A stretch of 64,000 nt of DNA from Sphingobium boeckii (GTDB taxonomy: Bacteria; Pseudomonadota; Alphaproteobacteria; Sphingomonadales; Sphingomonadaceae), in contig NZ_JACIJC010000004.1 of assembly GCF_014199215.1 (NCBI RefSeq), forward strand, positions 557,716-621,715, in the 5' to 3' direction. Positions 20,452 to 29,736 of the stretch are shown here, in pieces. A program made the position numbers and the translations under genes. The notes beneath the pieces were generated by a model. That model ran no database searches and was not told the DNA's origin. It saw only the letters and a program-made list of their open reading frames with translations. The number at the start of each line of letters is the position of its first letter. The first letter of the stretch is position 1.

Positions 20452-20705
20452 TGCACCGCGCCTTTGACAGTGCCGGGCGCTTCATCAATCTCCGGGTCGA
20501 TCCGCTCGTCGATCCTGAATACGATGGCGATGACAATGGATGTGAGGATGATGCCCATCATCTGCCACACCATCGGGAAAGGCAGGGAGAGAGGCCGCCA
20601 CTGGATATCATTGACCAGGGGAACCATACCGACCTGCCAAAGAAATGGGATGATCAGGAGCCAGCGATGGCCCCGGGAGACCGGGACGGGCGGCTCATCC
20701 GTCAT
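20448..20705 (-). CDS. DUF3311 small membrane protein, probable symporter partner
   Basis: 85 residues, started at MTDEPPVPVSRGHRWLLIIP. Two membrane segments are visible (about 14-31 and 43-63) with a charged C-terminal tail (RIDERIDPEIDEAP). DUF3311 proteins are usually encoded right before SSS symporters, as YhdT-like proteins are beside PanF. Both ends overlap their neighbours by ATGA, so the gene sits in a strictly coupled peptidase-DUF3311-symporter operon. Confidence 0.85.
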   Translation of the reverse strand: MTDEPPVPVSRGHRWLLIIPFLWQVGMVPLVNDIQWRPLSLPFPMVWQMMGIILTSIVIAIVFRIDERIDPEIDEAPGTVKGAVH

Positions 20706-22513
20706 GCCGATTTGACCCAATCGGAGACGGCCTTTTCGAGCACCGCCAGCGGTACCGGCCCCGATTGCAACACCAGATCGTGAAAAGCGCGCACATCGAA
20801 TTTTCCGCCCATAGCCGCGCGCGCCGCCTCCCGCGCGGCAACGATCCGATTGGCCCCCACCTTGAAACTGCACGCCTGGCCCGGATAGACCGCATAGCGC
20901 GTCACTTCACGGTCCGTCGCAATGGGTTGCTCGCCGGCATTGTCGACCATCCAGGCCACCGCCTGATCCTTTGTCCACCGTTGGTGATGGATGCCCGTAT
21001 CGACGACGATGCGCGCCGCCCGGAAGAGTTCGGACTGAAGATAACCGATGCGGCCGAACGGATCATTCTCATAGATGCCAAGTTCATCCGCCACCTGCTG
21101 CGCATAGAGCGCCCAACCCTCGGTATAGGCCGAGAAGCGGACCATCTTGCGAAACTGCGGCATGGCGGGGCTGTGCGCAAGGACGCTATATTGGAAATGG
21201 TGACCCGGCACACCCTCATGATGCGTCAATGTGGGGAGCCGCCAGGTTGAATGCTCGCCGGGATTTTTCAGGTTGAGCGAATATATCCCCGGCTGCCCCT
21301 TGGCCCCCTCGCTGTAGAACGCGCCCGGCGCGCCGCTTTCGATCGCGGGCGGGATGCGGCGGACCTCGATCGGATCGACCGACACATTGCCGAAGGCCTT
21401 AGGCAGACGTGCAATGATAGCCTTCAGATGACCGTCAGCAAGCGACAGCAGCTTGGCTCTGCCCGCATCATCGTCGGACACGCGAAAACGTGCGTCCTTG
21501 TTCAGCGCCGATATCCGCGCACCGACGCTGCCCTGGCTCAGGCCCTGCGCCTTCAGGCTCTGATCGATTTCGGCGATCAGTGCTTCGCATTGGGCCAGAC
21601 CGACCTTGTGGAGTTCGCCCGGCGCGATGTCCGCGGTCGTGTTGGAGCGGACCGCCGCGGCATAGTAAGCTTCACCGTCAGGCAGACGCCATACGCCCGC
21701 CGTATCCACGGCCTTCGGCGCGAGCTTCTCGAGCGCTGCGATCTGGCGGCTGAGCGCTGGGACCAGCCGGTGCTGAAAGACCTTTTCCGCCCGCGCGCCA
21801 TAATCGCCAAAACCCTTGGCGTGAATCCGGACAAGCGCCGGGGCAATCAACGCAGACTGCAGCGGCGGACCGTCACGCAGACCCTTGATCTGGGCGATGG
21901 TCTTTTCAATGACGAACGCAGGCGGGATGACCCCGATGCCCGCATCATGGCGGATGCGGTCGGTTTCCTGATCAAGCGCGACGGACAAGGCCGCCAGACG
22001 GGACAGCCACGCTTCGGCATCGGCCTTGCTCTGGATCGGATGACGCGTGCCGATAAAATCGGGCAGCCAGTAATAAGCGCCATTCATCTGGCTCACGACA
22101 TAGGGGCTGGGGCGCAGATTGCCGTCGACATAGCCATAGCGGCCGAGCAGATCATCGAGCGTATCATAAACGAAATGCGCAACATCATAATCGAGCGCGG
22201 CGCGCGGCGAGAGTGCGGCGCGATCGATCGTTGCCAGGTCATTCAACGCCTGTTTGATCGCCACTGCATCGCGCGCGCGCGCAGCCATCGATCGATCGTC
22301 CAGCATCCCGCGCAGCGCGGCATTGGCCCCGGTATCGAAATCATTGCTCGTCGCCTCTTCGGGCGATCGTTTGAAATACGCTTGGGCGTGGCGCTGGAGC
22401 AAGGCTTCCAGCGCGACATCCCCCGCCCCGGAGGTAGCGAATGCGAAACCCGGCATCGTGGCGGCCAGGGCACCTGCCGCCGTGGCCCCGATAAAGCTGC
22501 GGCGGTGGATCAT
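20702..22513 (-). CDS. DUF885 peptidase, Tat-exported
   Basis: 603 residues with a twin-arginine signal (MIHRRSFIGATAAGALAA). The DUF885 core carries HEGVPGHH at 432-439, the presumed zinc-binding motif related to HExxH, plus TEGWALYAQQ and YPGQACSFKVG downstream. Known members are metallo-carboxypeptidase or dipeptidase-like enzymes of the periplasm. As first gene of an operon with a sodium symporter, it probably releases amino acids or dipeptides that the symporter imports. A paralogue is at 29737. Confidence 0.88.
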   Translation of the reverse strand: MIHRRSFIGATAAGALAATMPGFAFATSGAGDVALEALLQRHAQAYFKRSPEEATSNDFDTGANAALRGMLDDRSMAARARDAVAIKQALNDLATIDRAALSPRAALDYDVAHFVYDTLDDLLGRYGYVDGNLRPSPYVVSQMNGAYYWLPDFIGTRHPIQSKADAEAWLSRLAALSVALDQETDRIRHDAGIGVIPPAFVIEKTIAQIKGLRDGPPLQSALIAPALVRIHAKGFGDYGARAEKVFQHRLVPALSRQIAALEKLAPKAVDTAGVWRLPDGEAYYAAAVRSNTTADIAPGELHKVGLAQCEALIAEIDQSLKAQGLSQGSVGARISALNKDARFRVSDDDAGRAKLLSLADGHLKAIIARLPKAFGNVSVDPIEVRRIPPAIESGAPGAFYSEGAKGQPGIYSLNLKNPGEHSTWRLPTLTHHEGVPGHHFQYSVLAHSPAMPQFRKMVRFSAYTEGWALYAQQVADELGIYENDPFGRIGYLQSELFRAARIVVDTGIHHQRWTKDQAVAWMVDNAGEQPIATDREVTRYAVYPGQACSFKVGANRIVAAREAARAAMGGKFDVRAFHDLVLQSGPVPLAVLEKAVSDWVKSA

Positions 22514-22560
22514 ATTTTATCTCCGGGAGGGCATGGGCCTTCGTTGCGACCGAAGGGCAT

Positions 22561-22592
22561 AAAAGCAAGGGCGGCCCCACCGGAGCCGCCCT
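22561..22592 (-). terminator. rho-independent terminator after TonB receptor gene
   Basis: On the minus strand AGGGCGGC-N9-GCCGCCCT forms an 8-bp GC stem followed by TGCTTTT, starting 8 bases past the receptor stop. It separates the receptor transcript from the DUF885 operon. Confidence 0.75.
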
Positions 22593-22599
22593 GTATCAT

Positions 22600-24849
22600 T
22601 CAGAATTTGTAGCCGATGTTGATACCAACGGTCTGGAAAGAAGGTTCGACCTGAACGCCGCTGTAGAAAGCCTTTTCATAAGCGTTGGTGTAATAATTGT
22701 TGTCGAACAGATTTTCGATGAACAGCATGACCTTCATCTTTTCGCTTTCCGCACCGATGCGAAGATTGAAGTTATGGAAGCCTGGCGAGACGAACGGCGA
22801 ATTGGGATAAACCAGCGCGAAGTTCGAAGACAGCGTTTCACCGCGATAATTCCATTCGCCGCGCACAAAGCCTTCGAATTCATCCGAAAGCGGCACGGTA
22901 TATTCCGCGTTTCCGCTGAGCGTCCAGCGGGGCGCATTGACCATGCGCTTGCCATTGGCGTTGACCGTGATGCCATCGACCAGCGCGACAGGGAATTTGA
23001 CGTAATTGGCTTCCAGCCAGCCCGCGGTGGCACCGACCTTGAAGCGGTTGCTGATCCGCGCATCCAAGCTCATTTCAGCACCATAGCTGCGCGCGCTGCC
23101 GGCGTTATCGATACCGTTCACACCCACCAAAACGCCGTTCTGAAGGAACTGGAAACGAACGGTCTGCTGAACATCCTTCCAGTCCATGTAGAAGCCGGTG
23201 AGATCGAAGCGGACCCGGCGATCAAACAATTCGCCCTTGATACCGGCTTCATAGCTCCACAGTTCCTCAGGCTTGTAATCGTTGCGCAGATTGGCCTCCT
23301 GAACCTGCACGCCGCCTGATTTGAAGCCCTTGGAGACGGTGCCATAGAGCAGGAAATCGTCGCTCGCTTTGTAGCTCACGTTGAAGCGCGGAGAGAAATC
23401 CTTGAACGATCTTGTGCGATCGCTGTCGTTCGTCTGCACGCCGTTCGAAGAGTTGATCAAGCGACGGCGAATTTTCTCGTAGGAATAGCGCCCGCCGATG
23501 CTCACGCTAAGCTTGTCGGTGGCATTCCATGTGCCCTGCCCGAAGATGGCATGATATTTCGAATTGGAGTCGGTGATCAGCGTCGTAATAGTCCGACCGG
23601 GAATCTGGCCGAGCGGATTTTGTGTCCCGTAATAAGTGGCCTGATCGGTCTCACCCGTGTCCTTGCCGATCATGCCGCCGATGCTCCATTCGAAAGCACC
23701 CTTGTTCGTGGATTGCAGACGAATTTCGCCGCTGGTCGAACCACGATTGAGCAGAAAATCCTCATAGAAGAAATCGAAGCTGCCGCCGTCCACGTCACCA
23801 TAGTTATAGACTTTGGATGTGAGATCACCCACCACGGCGGTCAGCGACATGGTATCAAATTCATAGACCATGTTGCTGCTGATATATTCTACCGTGGTGC
23901 CGACGCTCTGAGGCCGGTCGAAATTCACTTTCGTGCGATTGTCTGGATAAAAGCCAACGCCGTCGGGTGAGGCCACGTTGCCGGCAGCGCCGCCATAATA
24001 GACCGAACGCCAAGTGCGCGTCAGGAAGCCGGTGGGCACGCCCGCGCGCATACCGGTTTCCTCTTCCGAACGGCTGTAGGTCACGTCCCAGGTGAAATTC
24101 TCGCCCGGGGTGAGGCGCGCCATGATCCGGCCGGTTTTATATTCGGAATCGTTGCCGCCACCGGTCGGGTTGATGTTGACGATGTTACCGTCTGATTTCT
24201 GATACTGGCCGGCAACGCGGATCGCGAGCAAGCCATCCACGATCGGGGCATTGCCGATCAGTTCGATGCGCTTGGTATCGAAGCTTGAATAGCCGACGTT
24301 GACCGCGCCTTCCCATTCATTTGTCGGCTTGCGCGTCTGGATGTTGATGGCACCACCCACGGCGTTGCGGCCGAAATAGACACCCTGCGGACCACGCAGA
24401 ATTTCGATGCGCTCCATATCCACGACGTCGGGATTACTGGTGCCGGCGCTGACGTTGAATTCGTTGATGTAGAAAGCATAGGTCGCGGGGCGGACATCGT
24501 CATATGCGCCAAGCTGGTTGCTGATGCCGCGGATCGCGAGATCGCGACGATCGCGCGAACCATTGGCGACGAAGCTCACGTTGGGCGTAACCGCGAAATA
24601 ATCGTCCACACCCTGAATATTCTGCTTGGCGATGGATTCAGCGCCAAAGGCGGTGATCGAGATCGGCACATCCTGGATGGATTCCGAGCGGCGCTGCGCC
24701 GTCACCACGATATCGCCCGAAACGGCGATTTCCTCAGGATCCTCCTGCGCCATCGCCGGCATGGAAACAAACGCGGTCGCCAGTGCGATGGGCGCAACGC
24801 AAAGATTGTAGATGGCCGAGCGCTTGGCGCGATGCTTGATAATATTCAT
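22600..24849 (-). CDS. TonB-dependent outer-membrane receptor
   Basis: 749 residues, started at MNIIKHRAKRSA (AAGGGGACA site); the signal peptide ends at MPAMAQ. Plug-domain segments are DIVVTAQRRSESIQDVPISITAFG, DLAIRGISNQLGAYDD and MERIEILRGPQGVYFGRNAVGGAINI, followed by a beta barrel ending VGINIGYKF. It lies between two peptidase units and shares their direction, so peptides or peptide-like compounds are plausible ligands. Confidence 0.94.
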   Translation of the reverse strand: MNIIKHRAKRSAIYNLCVAPIALATAFVSMPAMAQEDPEEIAVSGDIVVTAQRRSESIQDVPISITAFGAESIAKQNIQGVDDYFAVTPNVSFVANGSRDRRDLAIRGISNQLGAYDDVRPATYAFYINEFNVSAGTSNPDVVDMERIEILRGPQGVYFGRNAVGGAINIQTRKPTNEWEGAVNVGYSSFDTKRIELIGNAPIVDGLLAIRVAGQYQKSDGNIVNINPTGGGNDSEYKTGRIMARLTPGENFTWDVTYSRSEEETGMRAGVPTGFLTRTWRSVYYGGAAGNVASPDGVGFYPDNRTKVNFDRPQSVGTTVEYISSNMVYEFDTMSLTAVVGDLTSKVYNYGDVDGGSFDFFYEDFLLNRGSTSGEIRLQSTNKGAFEWSIGGMIGKDTGETDQATYYGTQNPLGQIPGRTITTLITDSNSKYHAIFGQGTWNATDKLSVSIGGRYSYEKIRRRLINSSNGVQTNDSDRTRSFKDFSPRFNVSYKASDDFLLYGTVSKGFKSGGVQVQEANLRNDYKPEELWSYEAGIKGELFDRRVRFDLTGFYMDWKDVQQTVRFQFLQNGVLVGVNGIDNAGSARSYGAEMSLDARISNRFKVGATAGWLEANYVKFPVALVDGITVNANGKRMVNAPRWTLSGNAEYTVPLSDEFEGFVRGEWNYRGETLSSNFALVYPNSPFVSPGFHNFNLRIGAESEKMKVMLFIENLFDNNYYTNAYEKAFYSGVQVEPSFQTVGINIGYKF

Positions 24850-24949
24850 GATTGTCCCCTTTTTTGATTGCTTTGCGCCTTGGGTTTTTGACCAAGGCAT
24901 CTGCCCACAGGTTTGCCCGCCCATTTTGATGGGTCACGGCGCTTGATGA

Positions 24950-25423
24950 TCAGTCAGTCCAACATTGCGGATCGAGCGGTGCCTTGGATGCGTCGAGCGT
25001 TGCCCGCACCAGCGTGATCGATGCGATCTTGCCGCCCTTCACCACGGCATGGCCGGCCGCGAGCGAACAACTCGCCTTGCCTGCGCGACGGCTGCGGATG
25101 ACGTGATAACTGTAGATCTTGTCGCCCTTCTGAAAGACCGTCTTGAACGGGACGACGATTTCAACCTCGGCACCGCTCGCCTGGATGGCCTGGAAATGCG
25201 ATACCCAATTATCGATCCCACTGATGGCCTGCTTGCCTTCGAGTGTCAGCGTTGCGTCCTCAGTGAAATATTTCCGAAACGAAGGCGCGTTAAAGCCGCC
25301 CTCTGTTTTGAATGCCGTGTTCCACCATGCGAACATGTTCGTGAAGACATCGGTCTTCGCGGCAGCGGGAGCGGACTGGAGGAGGGCAAGCGCTGTCAGC
25401 GCCAATATGGCAGGCTTTTTCAT
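24950..25423 (-). CDS. secreted NTF2-like (SnoaL-fold) protein
   Basis: 157 residues, started at MKKPAILALTALALLQSA (GGAAAGGG site), with a clear signal peptide ending AAA. The mature part matches the NTF2-like cone fold: FTNMFAWWNTAF, FNAPSFRKYFTEDATLTLEGK and a C-terminal strand region. A paralogue with the same WWN-AF and YFT-DA pattern is at 31596. Function is unknown; the conserved pocket could bind a small ligand or act as a hydrolase or isomerase. A LysR-type box sits 100 bases upstream. Confidence 0.8.
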   Translation of the reverse strand: MKKPAILALTALALLQSAPAAAKTDVFTNMFAWWNTAFKTEGGFNAPSFRKYFTEDATLTLEGKQAISGIDNWVSHFQAIQASGAEVEIVVPFKTVFQKGDKIYSYHVIRSRRAGKASCSLAAGHAVVKGGKIASITLVRATLDASKAPLDPQCWTD

Positions 25424-25522
25424 TCGTTGACCCTTTCGGAAGCCCTGATCGGCGCGATCGCCAATAGGGTGAACTTTCACCCATTCGTTATTTTCATCAA
25501 GCGACTAGTTACGGGATAAACG

Positions 25523-25537
25523 TTGCGTCAAACGCAA
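25523..25537. promoter_or_regulatory. TTGC-N7-GCAA dyad upstream of the NTF2-like gene
   Basis: TTGC-GTCAAAC-GCAA, a perfect dyad extending to TTGCGT/ACGCAA, 100 bases before the NTF2-like start codon and 27 bases past the stop of the preceding amidohydrolase gene. Spacing and half sites are the same as at 18059 and 29580. Confidence 0.65.
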
Positions 25538-25563
25538 TTTAGGGTCGTGCTTTCGAACGTCGA

Positions 25564-26874
25564 TTAGTTCGTTGCCTTGGGCGCACGCCGATAGACGGTT
25601 TTGCCGCCCTTCATCACGAGATCGATCGTGCGCAGCGCACTGATATCCTTGGAGGGATCAGCAGGGAGAATCAGGATGTCTGCGTACTTTCCGGCGGTGA
25701 TCGAGCCGATGTCGGCCTCCATGCCCAGCATCCTGGCTGGCATCGTTGTTGCGGCCTGCAACGCCTGCATCGGCGTCATCCCGGCCAGCACGTAGGTTTC
25801 AGCCTCGCTGACCGTGGCGGTTGTGCCGTTATTCGGCTCGAACGGAAATTGATCCGTGCCAAGGGCGATGGGAACGCCGATGCGAACCGCATCCCTCAGC
25901 ATTGCCAGATGCTCCGCACCGACCACCTTCTGGCGTTCGAGATACCATTGGGGCGATCCGATCCTCTTGTAGAATTCCAGCGCCCCCGGCTGGCTGACGA
26001 CCATGGTCGGGATCAGCCAGGTGCCTTTCTGCTTCATCATCTTGAGGACAGGATCGGTGAAATAATAGCCATGTTCGAAAGAATCCACGCCATATTCCAT
26101 CGCCTTCAATGCCGCGACCGGTGCTCCGTTATGCGCGGTGACCTTGGCACCGTTACGATGGGCGACCTCGATCCCGACGCGGAGTTCGTCATCGGTCATC
26201 GGCGCGGCGGCGATGCTGCCATGCGTATCGGAAATGCCGCCGGAGATGGAGAATTTGATCCAGGTCGCGCCAGCCTTGATCTGCTGCCGCACCGCCTTTG
26301 CGAACCCGTCCGGGCCATCGGCCTCAAGGGTGCCGTGACCGCCCGTGGGCACGATGATCTGACCGACCGTGGCGATCCGGGGACCATCGAAACTTCCCTC
26401 GTCAAATGCCTTTTTCACGACGAAATCGGATCCGTTTTCCTCTCCCGTCAGCCGCACGGTCGTTACGCCCGCTTCGAGCGTCTTGCGCCCGTTGATTGTC
26501 ATCCGCAAAATCCGAGCCTGCGGATTTTCGTTGTAAATGTAGGAGGCCCCCGGAAGATTGAGTCCCAGATGGACGTGCATGTTCATCAAGCCGGGCGATA
26601 TCCATTTTCCCTCCGCGGGGATGATGATCGCGCCTTGCGGAATGGCAACGCTGGATCGGGGGCCAACCGCGGTGATCCGGTCCCCCTCGATCACGACCAC
26701 CGCATCGGAGATGTTCTTTCCGTTGAGCACGTCGATCACCGTGCCGCCCACCAGCGCCTTGACCTCAACGGGCGTCGGGGCAGTCTGCGCCTTGATGGCG
26801 GATGGCGACGCAACCATGGACACGAGCGCCAGCACACTGGCGGCACGGGCAAGCTTCTTCACTAATTTCGACAT
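25564..26874 (-). CDS. metal-dependent amidohydrolase, Xaa-Pro dipeptidase/imidazolonepropionase-like (paralogue 1)
   Basis: 436 residues, started at MSKLVKKLARAA with an exported-protein signal ending IKAQ. Binuclear amidohydrolase residues are in place: His100 and His102 (MNMHVHLGL), Lys207 to be carboxylated (TWIKFSISGG), His248 (VTAHNG), His268 (DSFEHGY) and Asp341 (LGTDQFPFE). Characterised relatives hydrolyse Xaa-Pro or Xaa-basic dipeptides. It is the last of three tandem paralogues transcribed leftward. Confidence 0.88.
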   Translation of the reverse strand: MSKLVKKLARAASVLALVSMVASPSAIKAQTAPTPVEVKALVGGTVIDVLNGKNISDAVVVIEGDRITAVGPRSSVAIPQGAIIIPAEGKWISPGLMNMHVHLGLNLPGASYIYNENPQARILRMTINGRKTLEAGVTTVRLTGEENGSDFVVKKAFDEGSFDGPRIATVGQIIVPTGGHGTLEADGPDGFAKAVRQQIKAGATWIKFSISGGISDTHGSIAAAPMTDDELRVGIEVAHRNGAKVTAHNGAPVAALKAMEYGVDSFEHGYYFTDPVLKMMKQKGTWLIPTMVVSQPGALEFYKRIGSPQWYLERQKVVGAEHLAMLRDAVRIGVPIALGTDQFPFEPNNGTTATVSEAETYVLAGMTPMQALQAATTMPARMLGMEADIGSITAGKYADILILPADPSKDISALRTIDLVMKGGKTVYRRAPKATN

Positions 26875-26896
26875 GGGTGTTCCAATCAAGGCAGGG

Positions 26897-28156
26897 CTAG
26901 CGAGCGCATTCGTTGCGGGCGATCTTGCCGCCCTTCATGACGAAGCAGATGGTCCGAAGCGCGGCGATATCCTTGCTGGGGTCGGCATCTACAGCCACGA
27001 TATCAGCCAGGAGATTGGGTCTGAGTTCACCAACCTCCCCTGCGATGCCCAGCATCCGCGCTGGTTCGATCGTCGCCGCGCGCAGCGCCTGGATCGGTGT
27101 CATTCCGGCCTCTTGATAGAGTTCCGCCTCGCGCACGGTCGCGGTAGTGCCCTCATTGGGCTCGAACGGATATTGGTCGGACCCCAGCGCAATATTGACA
27201 CCGGCCTTCACGGCCGATTTGAGCGTTTGCCAGTGGATCTTGCCGACTGAGGCCTGGCGTTCGAGATACCATTGGGGCGATCCGATCTTACGGTAGAACT
27301 CCAGCGCGCCCTTTTGGCTGACGACGATCGTGGGCACATACCATGTGCCCTTGGCCTTCATTTCCTTCAGGATTTCCGGCGTGAAGAAATAGCCATGCTC
27401 GAACCCGTCGATGCCCTGCTTCAAGGCATATTCGGAAGCCTGTGGCGAGCCGGTGTGGCCTGTGACCTTCACGCCGTTGCGATGCGCCACTTCGATCGCG
27501 ATCTTCATTTCCTCGTCGGTAAAGGGTGATGCGGCGATGGCACCGCGTTCATCGGAAATACCACCCGATATGCCGAGCTTGATCCAGGTCGCCCCACGCT
27601 TGATCTGTTCCCGCACGCCTTTTGCGATGGCATAGGGGCCATCCGCCTCCAATTTGCCGTGCCCGCCGGTGGGCACGATGGACTCGCCGGCCGTATGGAT
27701 GCGCGGCCCCATGAACGTGCCGCCGTCGATCGCATTCTTCACGGCAAAATCGACGCCGCCTTCCTCCCCGGTGAGCCGGATTGTCGTCACACCCGACATG
27801 AGAGATTTTTGCGCATTGTCGAGCATACGAAGCGATTTGGCTTCGGGCTTCTCGCCATAAAGCCGGCCAGCCCCGGGCAGATTGAGCCCCAGATGGACGT
27901 GCATGTTCATCAGGCCCGGGATGATCCATTTGCCATCCATCGGGACCACCGTCGCGCCCTCGGGTACGGGTGTCGAAGCGGCGGGGCCGATTGCCTTGAT
28001 CCGTTCGCCTTCGATCAGGATGACGGCATCTTCAATCGCTGCTTTCCCGGAGAGGTCGACCACCGTCCCGCCGGTCAGCGCCGTAACCTGCGCGGCCAGC
28101 GGAGACGAGACGAGTGACGCAGCGAGCGCCGCGCTGGAGAGCAGCCATTTTTTCAT
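26897..28156 (-). CDS. metal-dependent amidohydrolase, Xaa-Pro dipeptidase-like (paralogue 2)
   Basis: 419 residues, started at MKKWLLSSAALAASL, since the ATG three codons earlier has no ribosome site; the signal peptide ends PLAAQ. Ligands: His86, His88, Lys193, His234, His254 and Asp327. Here the His234 segment reads VTGHTGSP where the other two copies have VTAHNG, a change next to the metal centre that could alter specificity. It sits 22 bases upstream of paralogue 1 and 14 bases after paralogue 3. Confidence 0.88.
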   Translation of the reverse strand: MKKWLLSSAALAASLVSSPLAAQVTALTGGTVVDLSGKAAIEDAVILIEGERIKAIGPAASTPVPEGATVVPMDGKWIIPGLMNMHVHLGLNLPGAGRLYGEKPEAKSLRMLDNAQKSLMSGVTTIRLTGEEGGVDFAVKNAIDGGTFMGPRIHTAGESIVPTGGHGKLEADGPYAIAKGVREQIKRGATWIKLGISGGISDERGAIAASPFTDEEMKIAIEVAHRNGVKVTGHTGSPQASEYALKQGIDGFEHGYFFTPEILKEMKAKGTWYVPTIVVSQKGALEFYRKIGSPQWYLERQASVGKIHWQTLKSAVKAGVNIALGSDQYPFEPNEGTTATVREAELYQEAGMTPIQALRAATIEPARMLGIAGEVGELRPNLLADIVAVDADPSKDIAALRTICFVMKGGKIARNECAR

Positions 28157-28170
28157 CGTTACCATCCGGA

Positions 28171-29475
28171 TTAATGCGTGATCAGTGCGGGCTGTGTATC
28201 GGCGCGGACGATCAACCCACCCTTCATCACAAAGCCCAGATTGCGGAGCGCGCTGATATCCTTGAGAGGATTGGCGGGCAGCGCGACGATATCGGCATAT
28301 TGGCCAGCCACGATCCGTCCGACAGCCTTATCCAGCCCCAGCATCCTGGCGGGCTGGATCGTAGCCGCCTGCAGCGCCTGCAACGGCGTCATTCCCGCCT
28401 GCACATATAGCTCGGCTTCGGCCACGGTCGCGGTGGTGCCGCCATTGGGCTCGAAGGGAAATTGGTCGGTGCCAAGCGCGATATTCACACCCAGCTTAAT
28501 CGCACTTTGCAGCATGGCCCAATGATCCTTGCCGGTGGATTCCACGCGCGCCATATACCAGTCAGGCGAGCCGATTTTGCGGTAAAATTCATGCGCGCCG
28601 GGCTGTGTCACAACGATGGTCGGCACCAACCACACGCCCTTGGCCTTCATGTCGCGCAGAATATCGTTGTTCAGATGATAGCCATGCTCGAAGCAATCGA
28701 TGCCGAATTTCAGCGCCTGCTGCGCGGCCTCGGTCGATCCGTTGTGCGCGGTGACCTTCACGCCGTTGCGATGCGCCACCTCGATCAGCGTGGAGAGTTC
28801 CTCGTCCGTCATCGGTGCGGCGGAGATGCTGCCATGCGTATCGGAAATACCGCCCGAAATGGCGATCTTGATCCAGGTGGCACCGCGCTTGATCTGGGTG
28901 CGCGCGGCCTTGGCGAATTCATAGGGGCCATCGGCTTCTAGAAAGCCGTGTCCGCCCGTTGGAATGATGATCTCTCCGGCCGTTTCGATGCGCGGACCAA
29001 GCGTCTGGCCTGCGGCGATCGCCGCCTTCAGCGCGAAATCATTGCCATGATCCTCATGCGTCAGCCGCACGGTGGTCACGCCTGCCTGCAGGGTCCGGCG
29101 GCCATTATCGGCCATGCGGAGCGCCTGCGCCGCGTCGCTTTCGTCGGCCAGGCTATTGCCGGTGGCACCGGGCAGTTTCAGGCCAAGATGCGTGTGCATG
29201 TTCATCATGCCGGGGATCAGCCATTGCCCCTGCATCGGGACGACCGTAGCGCCTTCGGGCACGGTCACCGATGCCGATGGCCCCACCTTCACGATCTTCT
29301 CGCCCTCGATCAGCACGGTGGCATTTTCGAGCGCACCGCCCTTGTCGATATCGATGACATTGCCGCCGACGAGCGCGGTGATTCTGGCTGCCGGTGACTG
29401 AGGTGTCTGCGCCGCTATGGGCGTCGCCAAAATGAGCGCAGCCGATGCTAGAAATCCCGATAGCGAGCGAATCAT
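28171..29475 (-). CDS. metal-dependent amidohydrolase, Xaa-Pro dipeptidase-like (paralogue 3)
   Basis: 434 residues, started at MIRSLSGFLASAAL (AAGGGG site); the signal peptide ends PIAAQ. Ligands: His94, His96 (MNMHTHLGL), Lys203, His244, His264 and Asp337. It is the first gene of the three-gene amidohydrolase operon and has the promoter-side LysR-type box 105 bases upstream. All three carry signal peptides, so the reactions would occur in the periplasm. Confidence 0.88.
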   Translation of the reverse strand: MIRSLSGFLASAALILATPIAAQTPQSPAARITALVGGNVIDIDKGGALENATVLIEGEKIVKVGPSASVTVPEGATVVPMQGQWLIPGMMNMHTHLGLKLPGATGNSLADESDAAQALRMADNGRRTLQAGVTTVRLTHEDHGNDFALKAAIAAGQTLGPRIETAGEIIIPTGGHGFLEADGPYEFAKAARTQIKRGATWIKIAISGGISDTHGSISAAPMTDEELSTLIEVAHRNGVKVTAHNGSTEAAQQALKFGIDCFEHGYHLNNDILRDMKAKGVWLVPTIVVTQPGAHEFYRKIGSPDWYMARVESTGKDHWAMLQSAIKLGVNIALGTDQFPFEPNGGTTATVAEAELYVQAGMTPLQALQAATIQPARMLGLDKAVGRIVAGQYADIVALPANPLKDISALRNLGFVMKGGLIVRADTQPALITH

Positions 29476-29579
29476 CTCAACCCCTTTGACTTGTGTGGCG
29501 GCCTTTGCCGGCTCGACCCATTCACCCAGAGCATGATGGATAAAGGGTAGCGCGCAAGGCGCACCACGCCCTGATTTTG

Positions 29580-29594
29580 TTGCGAAAATCGCAA
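29580..29594. promoter_or_regulatory. TTGC-N7-GCAA dyad in the divergent amidohydrolase/DUF885 promoter region
   Basis: TTGC-GAAAATC-GCAA, which extends to 7-base perfect arms (GTTGCGA-AAA-TCGCAAC, 29579-29595). It is 105 bases before the amidohydrolase operon and 143 before the rightward DUF885 gene, in a 261-base divergent gap. It could serve both directions. Confidence 0.68.
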
Positions 29595-29736
29595 CGTATT
29601 TCCAAACTCGTTCCGCTTGAAGCACATGTTTCTGCGGGATTTCCGCGAAACCTGGGCGGGATGATCTCCCAAATGACGCTCAATGCCAACACTTTTCACG
29701 CGATTATGGGCATTTGCAATTTGAAGCGACGCGCGC

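Noticed and set aside
21251..22612. 453-codon open frame opposite the DUF885 gene
   Set aside because: The reverse strand encodes a Tat-signal peptidase with the HEGVPGHH motif; this frame is its shadow.
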